A stretch of DNA of 64,000 bases from Ophioderma brevispina (GCA_023653785.1 JAMKCH010002915.1:62001-126000), one strand, 5' to 3'. Counted from the stretch's first letter, positions 1-12,482 are shown. Numbers and translations: made by a program. Notes: generated by a model from the sequence alone, not told the origin.

Positions 1-127
1 AATCAGCAGCCTTGACGGAATAAAGTACAGAAATACAGGCACTTTATTCGTAGGCTCCTGAATTCGACTGGGAGCAGGCAACATGTGGGTGCAGTAAATG
101 TTACCAAACCCACTACACACACCACTA

Positions 128-147
128 CCCACACACACACACACACA
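128..147. repeat. (CA)n microsatellite
   Basis: Uninterrupted AC dinucleotide run of about 20 nt. ORFs reading through it are low-complexity and not believed. Confidence 0.9.
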
Positions 148-299
148 TTACATACAGTGTGTGGATTTTATTCGTCACTTCCATTTTTCGGGCGATTCTT
201 ATTCAGCTAGAGGGAAGTTATCGAGGAAAAATGCCAACTTTATGTGGCGTGGATTGCGGCCAGAAATTCCATTTTCAGGCCTCTGCCTGAATACGATTT

Positions 300-1640
300 C
301 CATTCAGAAGATTTAATCCGGTGTTGAATATGAACCATAACCTATCAACGCACATACGAAAACAGTTGTTGTATGGGTGTATGCGTATAAAGAGAAGCAT
401 TGATAATTGTCGCACCCAGCCCAAGCTCTGAAAGCGAAAGTGGGTCGGTCTCGGGTAGACTAGCAATGTACACGGACGTTAGTGACAAAAGCACCCCAAA
501 AATATGACATATAGGCAAAGAGTTACAAGAAGGCCAGTCTTAACAACTAAATCTGGACCACTTCTCAAAGGACAACTGATGATTATCAAATATTCCACTG
601 ACTGGTGTTTTAATTTATTGGAAATTTAGTATATCAAAATTGAAGCTTTAACGCAATAACAGGACATAATGTAACTACCCCACGATATCTCTAAGGTCGG
701 TACCGACACATCCCGTTCAAATGAAACATAAGTAACATACATATCAGTATGCATGGAAATGACCCGAATAAACAATCTATATTCAAAAGGGGTTCTGTCA
801 CTTGCAAGCGGTGAGTCATAGTGAGTTACTACGTGATTACAAAGCCGGTCACGGTGATGAATATTTACAACAACGTTGGCAAGCAATTGAGGTTATCCAA
901 ATAAACTGACAAACCTTTAGCAAAGCTACAAGTGATGTTCGGCACCACCTATCTCCGTCGATCTATCTACGTGGTTCTACATCACAAAAAAAAAATAAAA
1001 CAACAATCTTTATCTTGTATGGTCACGATCTAGGCTACTTCCGCCGTGACTGGAACGAAAAAACCCGCAGCACCAGCACTCGAACATGTAGGTCGGTACG
1101 TTAGAAAAATGCATTCTCTATAGCGGTTATTGATACCCAATATATGGCTGAATTTATATAGCGTCAAGATGCTAACATGCGAACTGTCATAAAAAACAAG
1201 CGACCTGATCCTCATTCTCGAAGAGTCTTCCACGAGGATATCAGCCTATTGCCTTTGACTAACATCATATTCGAATGGGCAAGGAGCAGAAAAAAAACGC
1301 GCGCCCATTGATTACCAAATTGAAACAAACCAAATACGGATACGGTTGGTTCGTTCTGGATCCTGCCCTCTCTGCTCTGAGGTTGCACTGGTGCACCAAG
1401 GTGCTCTAATTAATTTGAATATACAAGGCGTTGATTACAAGTGTCGAAAAATGTACGTTTGACAAAGATGCTGTAATAGTACCAGCCGTCAGTTGGGTCA
1501 AAAGTTTTAATGTACATTGGTATATGAATGTATGTATCTGCAACGCGGACAGTGAAACATTTGTGCTAATATGCAAACCAACAGGGGTGAATGTATCGCT
1601 AAAGAATGAACAAATCCAGGTGATCATGACTGTACTTGAA
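300..1640. other. No recognisable feature
   Basis: Mixed-composition DNA with only short overlapping ORFs on both strands. I see no repeat shared with the rest of the window and no domain signature. Confidence 0.5.
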
Positions 1641-1646
1641 GCCCTT

Positions 1647-2093
1647 TCACTGCGTTTTCGTGCTGTGTTCGCGGATGCAATACCGCCAAATATGTTTTCC
1701 AAAGTCACTTAAAGTGGATAACAAAAATAGGAAGCAAGTAAGAGAATCACGACAACGATCGGAGTATGCACCCTCCCTTGCTGTAAAAACCTTCATCACG
1801 TTGCAATTGGTGAGAAAAATCATTTGAGGCCAACTTGTCCCACAATGCACTACAAGGAACAACGAGTCAGATACTGCTAACTGATAGAAAAGGTAATAGT
1901 GGGCGTACGCAATAACTACTCGAGTACAGTATTGCAAAGCTAGCATTAGAAATACTCCTACAACAAGGATGGCCGGTAGAACTATTGTAAACAGGGTCTG
2001 TCGGTTTTTGAATATAAAAATGGAATGCCTCTTCCAAAGAAAGATTAAGAGATAAGTCGCAGTCAAGGTCGTGGTATAATTCTGGTCGTCCAT
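1647..2093 (-). CDS. Unassigned 148-codon ORF; weak resemblance to an ABCA transporter N-terminus
   Basis: One of the two longest ORFs in the window. Near its N-terminus (residues about 17-56) it has an aromatic/basic segment containing FLWKRHS, then TLFTIVLP, then a strongly hydrophobic stretch (AILVVGVFLMLAL) that would make one transmembrane helix. That order (a Leu/Trp-Lys motif, a basic patch, then a first membrane helix containing IVLP) recalls the first exon of ABCA-family lipid transporters. The likeness is from memory of the pattern, not an alignment. The rest of the ORF, after about residue 60, resembles nothing I know and may be intron or 3' sequence read through. No downstream ABCA exons are visible. 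It may equally be chance. Confidence 0.2.
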   Translation of the reverse strand: MDDQNYTTTLTATYLLIFLWKRHSIFIFKNRQTLFTIVLPAILVVGVFLMLALQYCTRVVIAYAHYYLFYQLAVSDSLFLVVHCGTSWPQMIFLTNCNVMKVFTAREGAYSDRCRDSLTCFLFLLSTLSDFGKHIWRYCIREHSTKTQ

Positions 2094-2542
2094 CTGAAAA
2101 TGTTGACGCGCGATGGACTTCTCAACGCTGCGCGGACAAATGAAAACGTGCTACCAATATGAACAGTTTGAGTGAAAATGGTGCAAAAGGCCGTACCTTC
2201 GTCCTGTAACGGATATTGTTCTCATACCACTCTGACGGTACAAATTTCCTATAAGGAAAGCAAAAAAAACCGCACACTGTTTGTTAGAGGCAGACGCGTT
2301 TGATGCTGATATTAATCATAACGGTTGTAACAAGTTGAAAGCTTGACCCAAATTATCCGTTGTACATCGAAGTATCACCAAGAGGCGAAAGGGACGAATA
2401 TTTGCTCGTATAGTCATAACAGATGCACAATCTAAGACGCGAATATCTACCTCCTTCGCTAGAATTTTACAGTCGATTGCATTACTCCGGAAATTCGAGA
2501 CAACTTATATCTACCCAAATGTTGATGGTGAAATAAACTGTT

Positions 2543-3021
2543 TTAAAGGAGTAATACTCCTTTTTGTTGAAGAGCGCCCCAATTTTCAAAAAACATTGAT
2601 ATTTTTACACGGTTGCATTGGTAACTGGCTACATACCTTGTGTCACAAACGAAGGAATTTTGAATTAGAAGTATTAATATCGGAGATTCCGATAATAATT
2701 CAAGGGCTCTGGACAACGGCATCCACTATGAAAATCGCCGGGGAAAACATAGCGCCGTGTACTGTTACGTTAATCATAGTTGTTTATTGGTTTTCAGCAA
2801 GCAAGTAGAGGTCATTTCTGAGGGGGCAGGTAACTATTTCATCATGGATAGGACGGACCAAAACTTAACATTCCAGCTCTGCCGTTAAAATACAATTGGA
2901 TCCCAATTTCTAATTCCAAAATAGGTTATTATATGGATAAATACGCATTTGTGGGCATTGTCTCAAGGTGTAGGTTACTAACCATTACAAATATTAACTT
3001 GCCAAATTTGAATTGTTTTAA
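2543..3021 (-). mobile_element. Degraded TTAA-flanked MITE, copy 3 (inverted relative to the other two)
   Basis: Matches the copies at 15085-15642 and 40349-40867 in reverse orientation. A GAAGAGCGCCCC box follows the first TTAA (2543-2546). Shared blocks then appear in order: the ACGGTTGCATTGGTAACTGG block, a GACACAAACGAAGGAATTTT-like block, and the central palindrome at 2679-2693. The distal end has lost the GC-rich inverted repeat, though a TTAA lies at 3018-3021. ORFs inside are not coding. It is the most diverged of the three copies. Confidence 0.7.
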
Positions 3022-3315
3022 TGCACATGACGCAAGTGCGTTTAGCATCGCCTCTACTTGATACCACACAATAGGCGGGAATTATCAGGTTATTATCGTT
3101 CGAGTGTTTAACAAGTAATCCAATATTCTCGAGCGTATCCCAGAACCACGCAAAATATATACATCGTCTCTTTGCGTTGGCTGCGCCAACATATTCCTAT
3201 CGTGGATTATGAGGCCACCTATTGGTTTTTGTAATCAAAGTAGAGCCGAGGACCAAGTTTGTCATAATAAATGCGACAAACTATTGCACGTAGTTAGTTT
3301 TAGGGCGGACATAAA

Positions 3316-3662
3316 ACGCCGAGTTTGCAACACGAAGGACGGCGGTTTGAAGTTTGTTTAGCGATGGGGGGGCATGGGGTGACGGCGAGTTTGACAGTTT
3401 GTACGCGGGAAGGACGGAGAGGTTTCCAAGTTTGTAAATGCGTGACGGCGAGGTTGAAAGTTTTTTAACGCGTGACGGCGCGTTTGGAAGTTTGTAAGCG
3501 AATGACGCGAGTTTAAAGTTTGTAACGCGATGACGGCGGGGAGTTGGGAAGTTTGTAAACGCGATGACGGCGGAGTTTGCAAGCTTTAACCGAGTGACGG
3601 CGAGTTTGAAGTTTTTAACGCGATTTGGACGGCGAGAGGTTGTACAGTTTGTAAAGCGATGG
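3316..3662. repeat. CpG-rich minisatellite, about 10 units of 29-36 bp
   Basis: Repeated units of the form GACGGCGAGTTTGAAGTTTG followed by TAACGCGAT, with many 1-3 nt indels between units. Every unit keeps the GACGGCG and GTTTG...AACGCG blocks, so CpG-bearing stretches recur with a roughly 33-nt period. It is not a multiple-of-three array and does not give a clean coding repeat. Confidence 0.9.
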
Positions 3663-4135
3663 CTATTGGCAGCAGCCCCTAAGTTTAGGGACGGACCTCC
3701 GCGTTCATGTTCCCATGCTGGGATACTTCAACATTTTTGTAAGCGCACACATAAGGGCCGGCCGTACGTAAGTGTATTGTTGACGGAATCTCAGAAGACC
3801 GGCCCACGACGAACACGTCTGCTATCTCTGAGTGTTTGTTTTATTCTGTAACAAGAATGTCCTGTGTTGTGGCGTGAATGTGCGTTATAATGTCCCAGTC
3901 CAAATTCCATGTGGTGTGAAGTAAAAGCTTTGTAGGAACAGTTGCCAAAGATTTCATCCATAGTCTTGTGTTGTGTAGTTACAATGACATGTGTATATAC
4001 AACGGTCGACTTAGCCTAATGTGAAAACAAAAAAATCTGCGCTGCCCGGATTTAAAAAAATCAAAACTAATGTGAATTGTGGATATGTAAATTACAGTTC
4101 CTGATGGACACGTCTGGATTTAAAAGAGATAAAAA
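3663..4135. other. No recognisable feature
   Basis: Flank of the minisatellite. I see no domain and no repeat shared with the window. Confidence 0.4.
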
Positions 4136-4149
4136 GCTCTGGCTCCTCT

Positions 4150-4282
4150 ACCACCATGGCTGGTTAGCTCGAAATACGGAGTTGCCGGTTCGATCGGCCA
4201 GCGCCTTTAAAACAGTCCCAACCATTCCCCAGGAAAACGATTAATAAAAAAGTCGACCTGTTTTCCTGGAGAATAAAAGGCG
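4150..4282 (+). repeat. tRNA-like SINE head with adjacent nested hairpin
   Basis: 4159-4170 (GCTGGTTAGCTC) resembles a Pol III A box. 4187-4199 (GGTTCGATCGGCC) resembles a B box, at roughly tRNA spacing, so this looks like a decayed tRNA-derived SINE head. Immediately downstream, CCAGGAAAAC (4229-4238) is exactly complementary to GTTTTCCTGG (4260-4269). An outer pair CGCCTTT (4202-4208) / AAAGGCG (4276-4282) encloses it, making a nested stem. The anticodon arm is not convincing, so I do not call a functional tRNA. Confidence 0.45.
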
Positions 4283-4680
4283 TTTAAAGAAACCACTTGT
4301 TAGTCTTGCGTGTAGATAACACATTACGGTCGTCTGGCCACAGCGCCGGCGCTTTGTTAAATTTACGGGCGAAAGGAATTTGAGACACGCGGACCTTGGC
4401 AAAGTTTATGCGCTAGGGAGTTCACAGTTTCGACGGTTAACATGTCCCAGTGGCGGTAGAGTTTAATATAGAATCCATTCGATGCAAATGAGTATTGATA
4501 TTCATCCGTCACGATACTGCACACGTCATATAGCGCATGGCGGAATCAATTGTAATCCCTCATGCATCAATGGGACTCTAATGAAACGTCTACCCAAGTG
4601 GTTGACACGTACACAACACCAATGTTAATTTCGGACCCGGTGTCGAAGTAACCATTTGTCAGGCGCGTTAATCTTAGTCC

Positions 4681-4820
4681 GGGGAACCAATGGTGAACAA
4701 TAGGGCAAGCGATTAAGTTGATGTTTACGAGCAACAGAGTTTCACGCTGTATCCGTTCTGTATATGGAGCCCCGGATATGGCTCCTACTGGACGATATCT
4801 GCTTTCACAACGGTCAAATA
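4681..4820. repeat. Interspersed repeat B, copy 1
   Basis: Shares the block around ACCAATGG.GAACAATAGGGC and the following ATCCGTT...TATGGAG...CCGGA segment with 30838-31018, and its first part with 31534-31630. Divergence is high with many indels. No coding signal. Confidence 0.6.
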
Positions 4821-4829
4821 GCGTGATTT

Positions 4830-6600
4830 GGATTTTGTACATGGATATTGCGGCAAAATACTTGGCTATCGTAACGATTTACGCACCAAAATATTCCCTA
4901 ACTATTGTTAGTTAGCTGCTAGTTATAAATAGATTTATAGTTGGAAAAAAAAAAAGACGAATAAAAAACGTGAAAAATAGTGAAAAATTTCTTCCCATTA
5001 GCGGGCTCAATCTCGATGGTTTTATTTGTCAGGAACCCATGTGTCTAACATCAGATCGACCACTTGATTCGTCGATTTTGCGATAGCAACGGTACTCGGA
5101 AACCGTTTTTTTTCATTCGTTGTTAAGCTAATCGCCAGAGCCTTAACACGCGTTGGCTCCTAGGGAGTCCATGGGACGGAGGCATGTCTAATAAGCGGCC
5201 ACCACTTAGCGATGCGGAGGAAACGGAATTGGTGGCGCTGGCCCACGCAGTAAGATTTATGGGAGGCAAATGGTGTGAGCTTTGAAAGAGCAGACCGTTT
5301 TGGAACCACGTATTGAAGGGGATGGGCAACCTCATTACTGAATACTTGTAAATGAAGCACCTAGTTCTTCCAATATATATAAAAAACCATAGGCATCTAC
5401 CAAAAAGGTTGATATTTAACATACACCAAAAATGTGTAATAATTATATTTTAAAATTAAATGTCAAAAAGGTTTCCAAGATTTGGGCCAAATAATATTTT
5501 TTCGAAATGTTTGCTTTTCGGACACGTTTCGCTAATATTTTCAATGGTGAAAGTTTGATGTTGAAAATCGGGGGGATTTTTATTGAAACGGGAACAAACG
5601 TAACTCATAAACGAAAGATCGTATCAACGTGAAATTTCGCACAGATATTAAGCATCCGAAGGGCTATGAAAACATGAAGCCGGGAAAAGGAATTTTGAAC
5701 TTTGTGGTCGAAGGGTGCAGGGGTGTATAGTGGCAGAAAACCATGACGCCGGATTTTATATGTTGCCATGGCAAACCAGAGCTCACCCATCATGGCAACT
5801 GTAGTCATAATTCACTGGGAAATATTCAATGAATGATTTGAGCAAATCAAATGCTATTACTCTTCATGGTCATGCATTTAGGGGACACATAGAGACAGGA
5901 ACCATTGTATGTACCTTACCAGGGGGGGAACAAGTTTCAAAATTCAATCAAATATACCTATATGCACAATAGTTTTAATTGCTCTGTTAATTTGACACTG
6001 ATGGTAGTGATTTCTAAATAACGCACCACTAGGGAACAAAGACACTCAAGAAAGTCTCTGAAGAAAAATTGGATAGGGCGGGTTAAATATTGTTGACGAC
6101 GGTCTGACATCTATAGTGGAGATTTGCCTGTATGAAGTCCATTGAAACGGTAATACTTCTTCGAAAATCAGTAAGTTGAGAGTACGTGGATCCACCAAGG
6201 TCGTGTGTAGTGGAGAAAAGGAAATATTATTATATCAGGGCGAGATTCTTAAATGCGAGCCAGACAAAAGCTTTTCTGCACTTTTACAGACGTTCACTAA
6301 GATTGTCTTTTATTGAATCCTTCAAAGGATTGCCAAAGTCTAATCATGGAAAGATACGTATAGGCCAAAATGTGATTGTATAAACTTCCGTTCATTGATA
6401 TGGGGACTGATCAACTGCAGGATGGTATTTGTTATAAAAAATAACTACAGTTACTGGCGGAAGGAATGTGTTTTCAAATATTATTATTAAAATTTTTTAA
6501 ATCACACTTCATTTTTAGTGCTGTTTGTTAGTTTTGCTTGTTAAAAAACATCAGGGTTAAATATCTCCGGTACAAGAAGAATCACTGAAAAAGTGGACAT
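4830..6600. other. No recognisable feature
   Basis: AT-rich sequence with scattered A-runs (for example 4945-4956). ORFs of 65-99 codons overlap one another on opposite frames and show no family motif. I can support no gene here. Confidence 0.4.
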
Positions 6601-6604
6601 TCAG

Positions 6605-6627
6605 AAAAAAAAAAAAATCATCATAGC

Positions 6628-6667
<40 letters not shown>
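6605..6667. repeat. Poly(A) tracts of 13 and 36 nt
   Basis: Two A-runs, the longer at 6632-6667. Such a tract could be the tail of an old retroposon on the plus strand, but nothing upstream is recognisable as one. Confidence 0.8.
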
Positions 6668-6669
<2 letters not shown>

Positions 6670-9600
6670 ATTAAAAATCATCCCAAGACACATTGCCATG
6701 ATGCAGGAGTAGATAGTTAATGGCATCACGAGACGTGATGTGAGTACATGTAAAAGTGTGGCTGCAGTTAGGCGGATGTTTTTTAAACAAGGTTTTATCG
6801 GCGCAGTATCACGACGTTGTTGCTTAAACTGAAATGTTAGTGCACCAAAGTAACATCTTCAGAGTTGAAAATTTCTGTAGAGTGTAAACGTACAACAATG
6901 GCCGTTCAAATAGCACTATCAAAACTTTCAACTAGTCTTCAAAGCTATAGCCGGTTTCTAAAAAATGGTACAATGGAAATTATGGTTAAATATTAATCAA
7001 ACATAAGCAAGTAGTTTTGTGAATCACTTTTTTTTCTGCAAGCAAACGGTCCTGCAATTTATTGAATCAAACAATGAAAAATACATGTTAACACAGACAA
7101 AAATAATTTAGATATAACTATAAACGTAAAAATCAATCAAAAAAAGCTTCTTAAGATTTTATACATTCCCCGCTGCACCATTGCAAGCATGTTATTCCCG
7201 TATGCTAACATTTTCAGTGTCTTACAGGTTTGTAGCCAGGTTGATAAAGCACAATATCAGGAGTTTTTTTTAATCTCGAAATCCATATAAAGTACTTGGC
7301 AAAGGTAAAAAAAAAGTTAGATTGGTGAACTCACCTCAAATACTAAATAAAACATTCACATATGTAATTTTAATTTGGTTATCAATCAGGTCCAGCGGAT
7401 TCACTCCGAATTGAGCAACTGACTTCACATTCCAAAACAAATGTGGGAGCTTTCTACATTGCCATTGCAATCATTGGATCCACATTAAAGAAAACAAATT
7501 TGTTTCACCCCATTTGCTTGTTTCAATCGATCGATATCTCCGTTTACCCGGAATACAAAAACTCACGTTTGTTACTTTCTGGTTGAGTGAAAACGGTGTG
7601 AAAGAATTGGTTAAAGAGGGGTATGCACATGAAAAGATTGAAATTCTTCAAGAACGGATTAACCTCATAAAGAAACTTTAAACGATGTGAAATTTTCAGT
7701 AAGTTCTGGGTTTAAGATAACGTGTATAAACAATAGACATTTATCTGTTGTTTGTTTTGAAGAGAATTATGACCGTACAGGGGGGGCATCCTTCAGTATT
7801 TGGACGGAGTTTTTTATGGTCCAGCAAGTATAATGGAAACGTACAGTTCCTACCGTCACCTTGGTAGGTACTTTGCCTCCAATATTCAACTTTTATGAAT
7901 TCAACAATTATTAGTTATGTACAAAGGAGTGCCACTATTAATCCATATTGGATTTGGAGCGGTTTTTTAGTTGCATTTATATTCGTCTGGCATGATTTAA
8001 CAGAATCATAATAATTCAAAGCTCATTTTATGACGTTGTATTGTGTATTATTCAATGAGAGAATTTAATATTTAGCATTGGATCTTATGTTGACTATGAA
8101 AGCTTGTGTCGAGGGAGAAAACTAGACTTTAATTGTACTTTAAACTGTACTTTCAATATGTGTTTTGTTTCTTTTGCCAAAGTAGCAATATTTGTGAGCT
8201 CCCGGCTCCCAGGAAGCATGGCAAAGACATCGAAAACAGCTTCCCATTGCTATAAAAAAGTGACTGACACAAGATCGTTTGGGTATCGCACTAAATGGCT
8301 TATATCTCTGTTTGACATAATCGATAAGATGAATCAAACCCTATTGAAAAGCCAGCTTTGTTCTTTAATATATGCCAAGTAAGGAGAAGTATGTTGAAAA
8401 TTTCAATTTAACATTTTTTTTCATTTACAAATGTTTTTATAGGGACAGGTTGTATATCCCTTATATCCCTAAATGCTTATTTTCCACTTTCAAAAAGAAC
8501 GGAAGGATTCCTGCTTTGTGTTACGTGCAAAGTGCCATAGGTCTACAAACAAATGTTGCGGTGATTGTCAGATTGTAAGCATATAAAGTACGGATTTAAT
8601 TTTGCACAAAGTTGTTAGGTCAAAGCTTTGCCAGCAACAGTTGGGCATGGGTGTTTGTCTTTATTCCTTTTCGAATAAATGTTGAAAAACATGGACAAAG
8701 TTCATTGAACCGGCACTATAGAAGCTCCAGATTTATTTATTTGCGAATGCGAATAAGTATTTTGCGCTACGTCATTAAAAAAAGAGTGGTCTAAATAGCG
8801 AGAGGTACGGAACAACAACTGTGAGTTTTTCAACACGCGAGACCATATTAACATGGTCCTTGCACTCTCAGATGAAAAGGGATCTAAGTGTTTTTCTAAA
8901 CCGCACACCAGGCCGGTAATTGACTATCCTTAGCTCCAGTGTTGCCGAAGCTAGGATGCCAAATTTGGTCAAATGAATTGGGGAAAATAAATTAAACGAC
9001 ATTTTATTCATTTCAAGGAAAATGTGCCAGTTTTATAGCCGGGCAACAGACGGTTAGATGATTTAATTATTCTATGAATTTACACTTGGTTTCCCCTTAG
9101 CCCCTCGAGGTATTGGACCCAAAACAAAAGCATGAGAAGGACAGCCCATAGCCTTTAATAGTGGTATGTAAGTAACCATTTTCATGTAGTGTTCAAACTT
9201 CATTTATGCTTATAAAGTTCACACACTAAGACCGCTTACGATCAGGTATACTATTTAATTTTTTTTTTTCAAACCAAATTAAGAAACCTTCATGTAATTT
9301 GTTTTGTCCCCTTGGGGAAAAGAGAAAAATCGACCCTCTTTTAGTAGGCATTTGTGTTCATGGAAACCGCATACAATCAATGCACACTTGCGAGTAACGG
9401 GTACTTACAATGACACCACTTGTGAGAGCAAGCCATGGACCAGATGACTTCATATATGTATTGAATGGCGCGAGACCACGGTATAATTGTATGTTTTTTT
9501 AGTTATTAGGAGAAGTCTCGAACGGATTGTGAGTGGTCGGGACTAAATTCTCGTATTAAGCAGAAATATCATTTACCAGGTGATACAGTACAATCAAAAA

Positions 9601-10230
9601 CATAATCATAATACGATATATTCCGGAAGCAAGGAACCACTTGTGGGTAACTTGAAATTATTATCAAAATAAACAGTTCCGCTTGCCACATCACCAATTT
9701 TCTTTCATATCAATCTAAAATCTTCCATAAGGACTAAATAGGATTGAATCTAGGTTGTGATATTATTATAATTTGAATATAATAATATATAATTCCCACA
9801 AGAACAGCTAGAGATTTCAACGTAAACAAAAAATTGTTTATTGTTACACACTTAGAGGCAACGACGGCGGAATTGAATTTGTAGCTTTCCTTTTCAGGTA
9901 ACTAATACAAGTTTTATATATAATATATTGTCAGTATTTGCCCAAGTAGAGTAAAATATATTTAAAGGACCAGTCTTTGTTTGGACAAACAGCACGTACA
10001 ACCTGCACTAGATTCTCACTAATGTCGGCAGTTACATATTTTAGTCATTTCAGTATTATTCTAGACTTCAAAACCCACGCATCAAAGTGTTCATTTTCCT
10101 TGATCAGAACATACCGCAGATCCTGAGTGGCCTGGTGACGGACATGTTGTGATTGAAAATAAAAAATTCTGAAAAGAATTTTGTTTCAAATCGGAATGGA
10201 CTGTCTGGTCGCTTAGCGGTTAATATGTGG
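6668..10230. other. 3.5 kb without recognisable genes or repeats
   Basis: AT-rich, low-complexity intergenic or intronic sequence. The ORFs here (60-92 codons) lack any motif I know and overlap ORFs on the other strand. Confidence 0.4.
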
Positions 10231-10295
10231 CTAATAATAATATAATAATATATAATAATAATATAATAATATATAATAATAATAATAATATAATA

Positions 10296-10338
<43 letters not shown>

Positions 10339-10657
10339 TAATTAATAATAATAATTTGTATTTTTAACGCGCGACCATCCACCGTTACACGTGATCAAGG
10401 CGCTGTGCGGTGCCATGGAAAGGACGCTCGCACATCAGAGAAAAGAAACCATAATACCAGACAGATTTATGCCAACAAGCTCGATTTTAGAAGCAGGAGG
10501 AAACCGGAGTACCCGGAGAAAACCTGCGGGAAATTATCGAGTTGGATCGAGAAACCAAATTCACATAAAGCCACCGAGAACGAGCCCTGGCCCTGCCGGT
10601 TATCGAACCCGAGACCTCATTGGTGAAAGGCGAGGGAAGATACGCTGCGCCAACCCG
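10231..10657 (-). mobile_element. tRNA-derived SINE (minus strand) with (TTA)n tail
   Basis: On the minus strand a tRNA-like head starts near 10657. An A-box-like TGGCGCAGCGT lies at 10652-10642 and a B box GGGTTCGATAACC at 10610-10598. A central module follows at about 10530-10500 (GGGTACTCCGGTTTCCTCC). The 3' end near 10360 leads into a 125-nt TTA/ATT-rich tail at 10355-10231. Head, central body, then simple-repeat tail is the standard SINE layout. It would be transcribed by Pol III and mobilised by a partner LINE; the TAA-type tail fits CR1/L2/RTE-like partners, though this is inference. The 119-codon plus-strand ORF across the body is antisense to the SINE and not believed. Confidence 0.75.
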
Positions 10658-11690
10658 TTCAATGTGGTTATGCAACATTCCCATGTTATGGTTACTTTCT
10701 TCTGTCGTGAATTTCTGCACGAAATTATCAACATATCATCTACAAAATAAATGATCTTTGATATAAGCTTAATTCTCTACAGCCTTGATTGCTTTCTTAA
10801 GTCTCTCAGTAAGGACACGCTAATGTTATGTTTAATAAAGCTATGTCTGGCACTACTCATGACCTAGATACCGTCGATTACATTAAAGACACTATCAGTG
10901 ATTGAAAAATATTTGAAATTTGCAGGAATAGCTTCAAAGTGAAGATAAGTCTGTCGATTCTCATAAGTTATTACCTTTTCCAGCTGTAAGAATGGAAAGA
11001 AAGGAAGACAACGTCAGTGTTTCCAAGTACTATTCTCCATTCAATTACGTGTTGTAGTAAGTGTCCTTCGGACAGTAATAACTAAAATCTCCGATTCTGT
11101 CCTTATTAGGTTGCTTCTGGTCTTATCATTTGCAGGTATGTTAGGATACCTGTACTTGTTACGTACATGCTAAAATCTGATTTTTTTTGATTTGATGATT
11201 TTTTTTTTTCCATTGCTGATGCAGCAAATCACTGATAGTGTCTTAATAGTAGGCTGCGTGATCACACGAGGACAAAATAATGATGTTGTAAGCCGCTAAA
11301 CAACTGGTTATATGAAAAAAAGTTAATGGTATTCAAGGAACGCCACGGACCAAAAGATAGAGGGAATTTCGAAGACAGGCTGTAGTATGTAAAATGAATA
11401 AGAGACAAGTGTACAGAACGCAAAGAGTGTTAATTTGTTCACCGTGCATAAACACATCAACATCTGAAAAACGTTTACCTATTCAACAAATTATCCAACT
11501 ACAGTGAGGTTTTAATGGGTTGACACGCAATATTAATGTATTTACCTAAGTGCTAAGATGATAACCACACTGGATTGCGTTATTCCCCAACATTTGTTTT
11601 GCAGTGTGGCGTCATTTATATCCTGGTTTTCCACTGAAAGCTCACACTGTAATAATAAATAAATACAAACTTTATTCGATAGTAAAGCAA
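10658..11690. other. No recognisable feature
   Basis: AT-rich sequence with no ORF worth calling and no repeat shared with the window. Confidence 0.4.
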
Positions 11691-11691
11691 A

Positions 11692-12027
11692 ATGATCCAG
11701 ATGGTCACTTATGGTGATGGTATTAACTACATTGATCAGAGCTTAGAAGAAGAAGGTCAAAAGATACGAGGGATTGGTTCTCAACCTTGTATTGTACATT
11801 CAGATTATAATGCTTTGGTCGTCCTTCTGAAACCAGATATGATGTTTGGACCACTTCGCTTTAATTTAGATCCCAGTTTAAATTTATTTGCTCTACGTCT
11901 TCATATCAGATTACTACCTGATGAAGTTTTATCATTATGCCTCATGTGTTTTCGGTCTGATGCTAAGGAAGTCTCTTGCCAATGTACCTACAGTAGAAAA
12001 TGGTATGTGTCAAGGGTATTACAATAA
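11692..12027 (+). CDS. Unidentified 111-codon ORF
   Basis: An ATG-initiated open frame, relatively long for this AT-rich neighbourhood and not low-complexity. The predicted product is mixed hydrophobic and acidic with a central PDMMFGPLRFNLDPSLNLFA segment and four cysteines near the C-terminus. I recognise no family. No splice structure or neighbouring exon is evident. It may be a chance ORF or a fragment of an exon. Confidence 0.2.
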   Translation: MIQMVTYGDGINYIDQSLEEEGQKIRGIGSQPCIVHSDYNALVVLLKPDMMFGPLRFNLDPSLNLFALRLHIRLLPDEVLSLCLMCFRSDAKEVSCQCTYSRKWYVSRVLQ

Positions 12028-12360
12028 AACCAGCTGAAGCATATCGTCACGTTTTGATCCAATTGAATATATATATTATTTGGCTTGGCCTTAATTTCAC
12101 TTGAGCAATCCTCAGAACCATTAAATTGATTCCGTAGTAGCGAAATCTCGAGGGTGGGTTGTTCATCCCTTCCATTTATGTGTATGAATTATCCTGGGAT
12201 GACAGCTCCATGCTGAATCTGTTTTAATTTTTGACCAGGAATACACATTGTATCCTAGTTTAATCCTACTCTATGAAATACAATCGTGAATCACTCAAGG
12301 TATGTTCGAAGAGCTACTGCAGTAAAGAATGATGAAACGTAAAACTGTAGTGAAGTAGGG

Positions 12361-12482
12361 TTGTTGTTGTTGTTGTGTTGTTGTTGTTGTTGTTGGTAGT
12401 GGTGGTGGTGGTGGTGGTGGTGGTGGTGGTGGTGGTGGAGTGTGACGATGGTGGTGGTGCCTGGATGGTGGCGGTGGTGGTC
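12361..12482. repeat. (GTT)n then (GGT)n compound triplet microsatellite
   Basis: A GTT run (to about 12395) passes into a GGT run (to about 12440) and then imperfect GGT/GGC triplets. The His/Thr/Asn-rich ORFs on the minus strand are translations of this tract and are rejected as genes. Confidence 0.95.

Noticed and set aside
4150..4210. Functional tRNA gene
   Set aside because: A and B boxes are recognisable but the acceptor and anticodon arms do not fold convincingly.
10104..10382. Ile/Tyr-rich 92-codon minus-strand ORF
   Set aside because: Translation of the TAA-type tail of the SINE.
10391..10750. 119-codon plus-strand ORF
   Set aside because: Antisense to the tRNA-derived SINE body; no independent coding signal.
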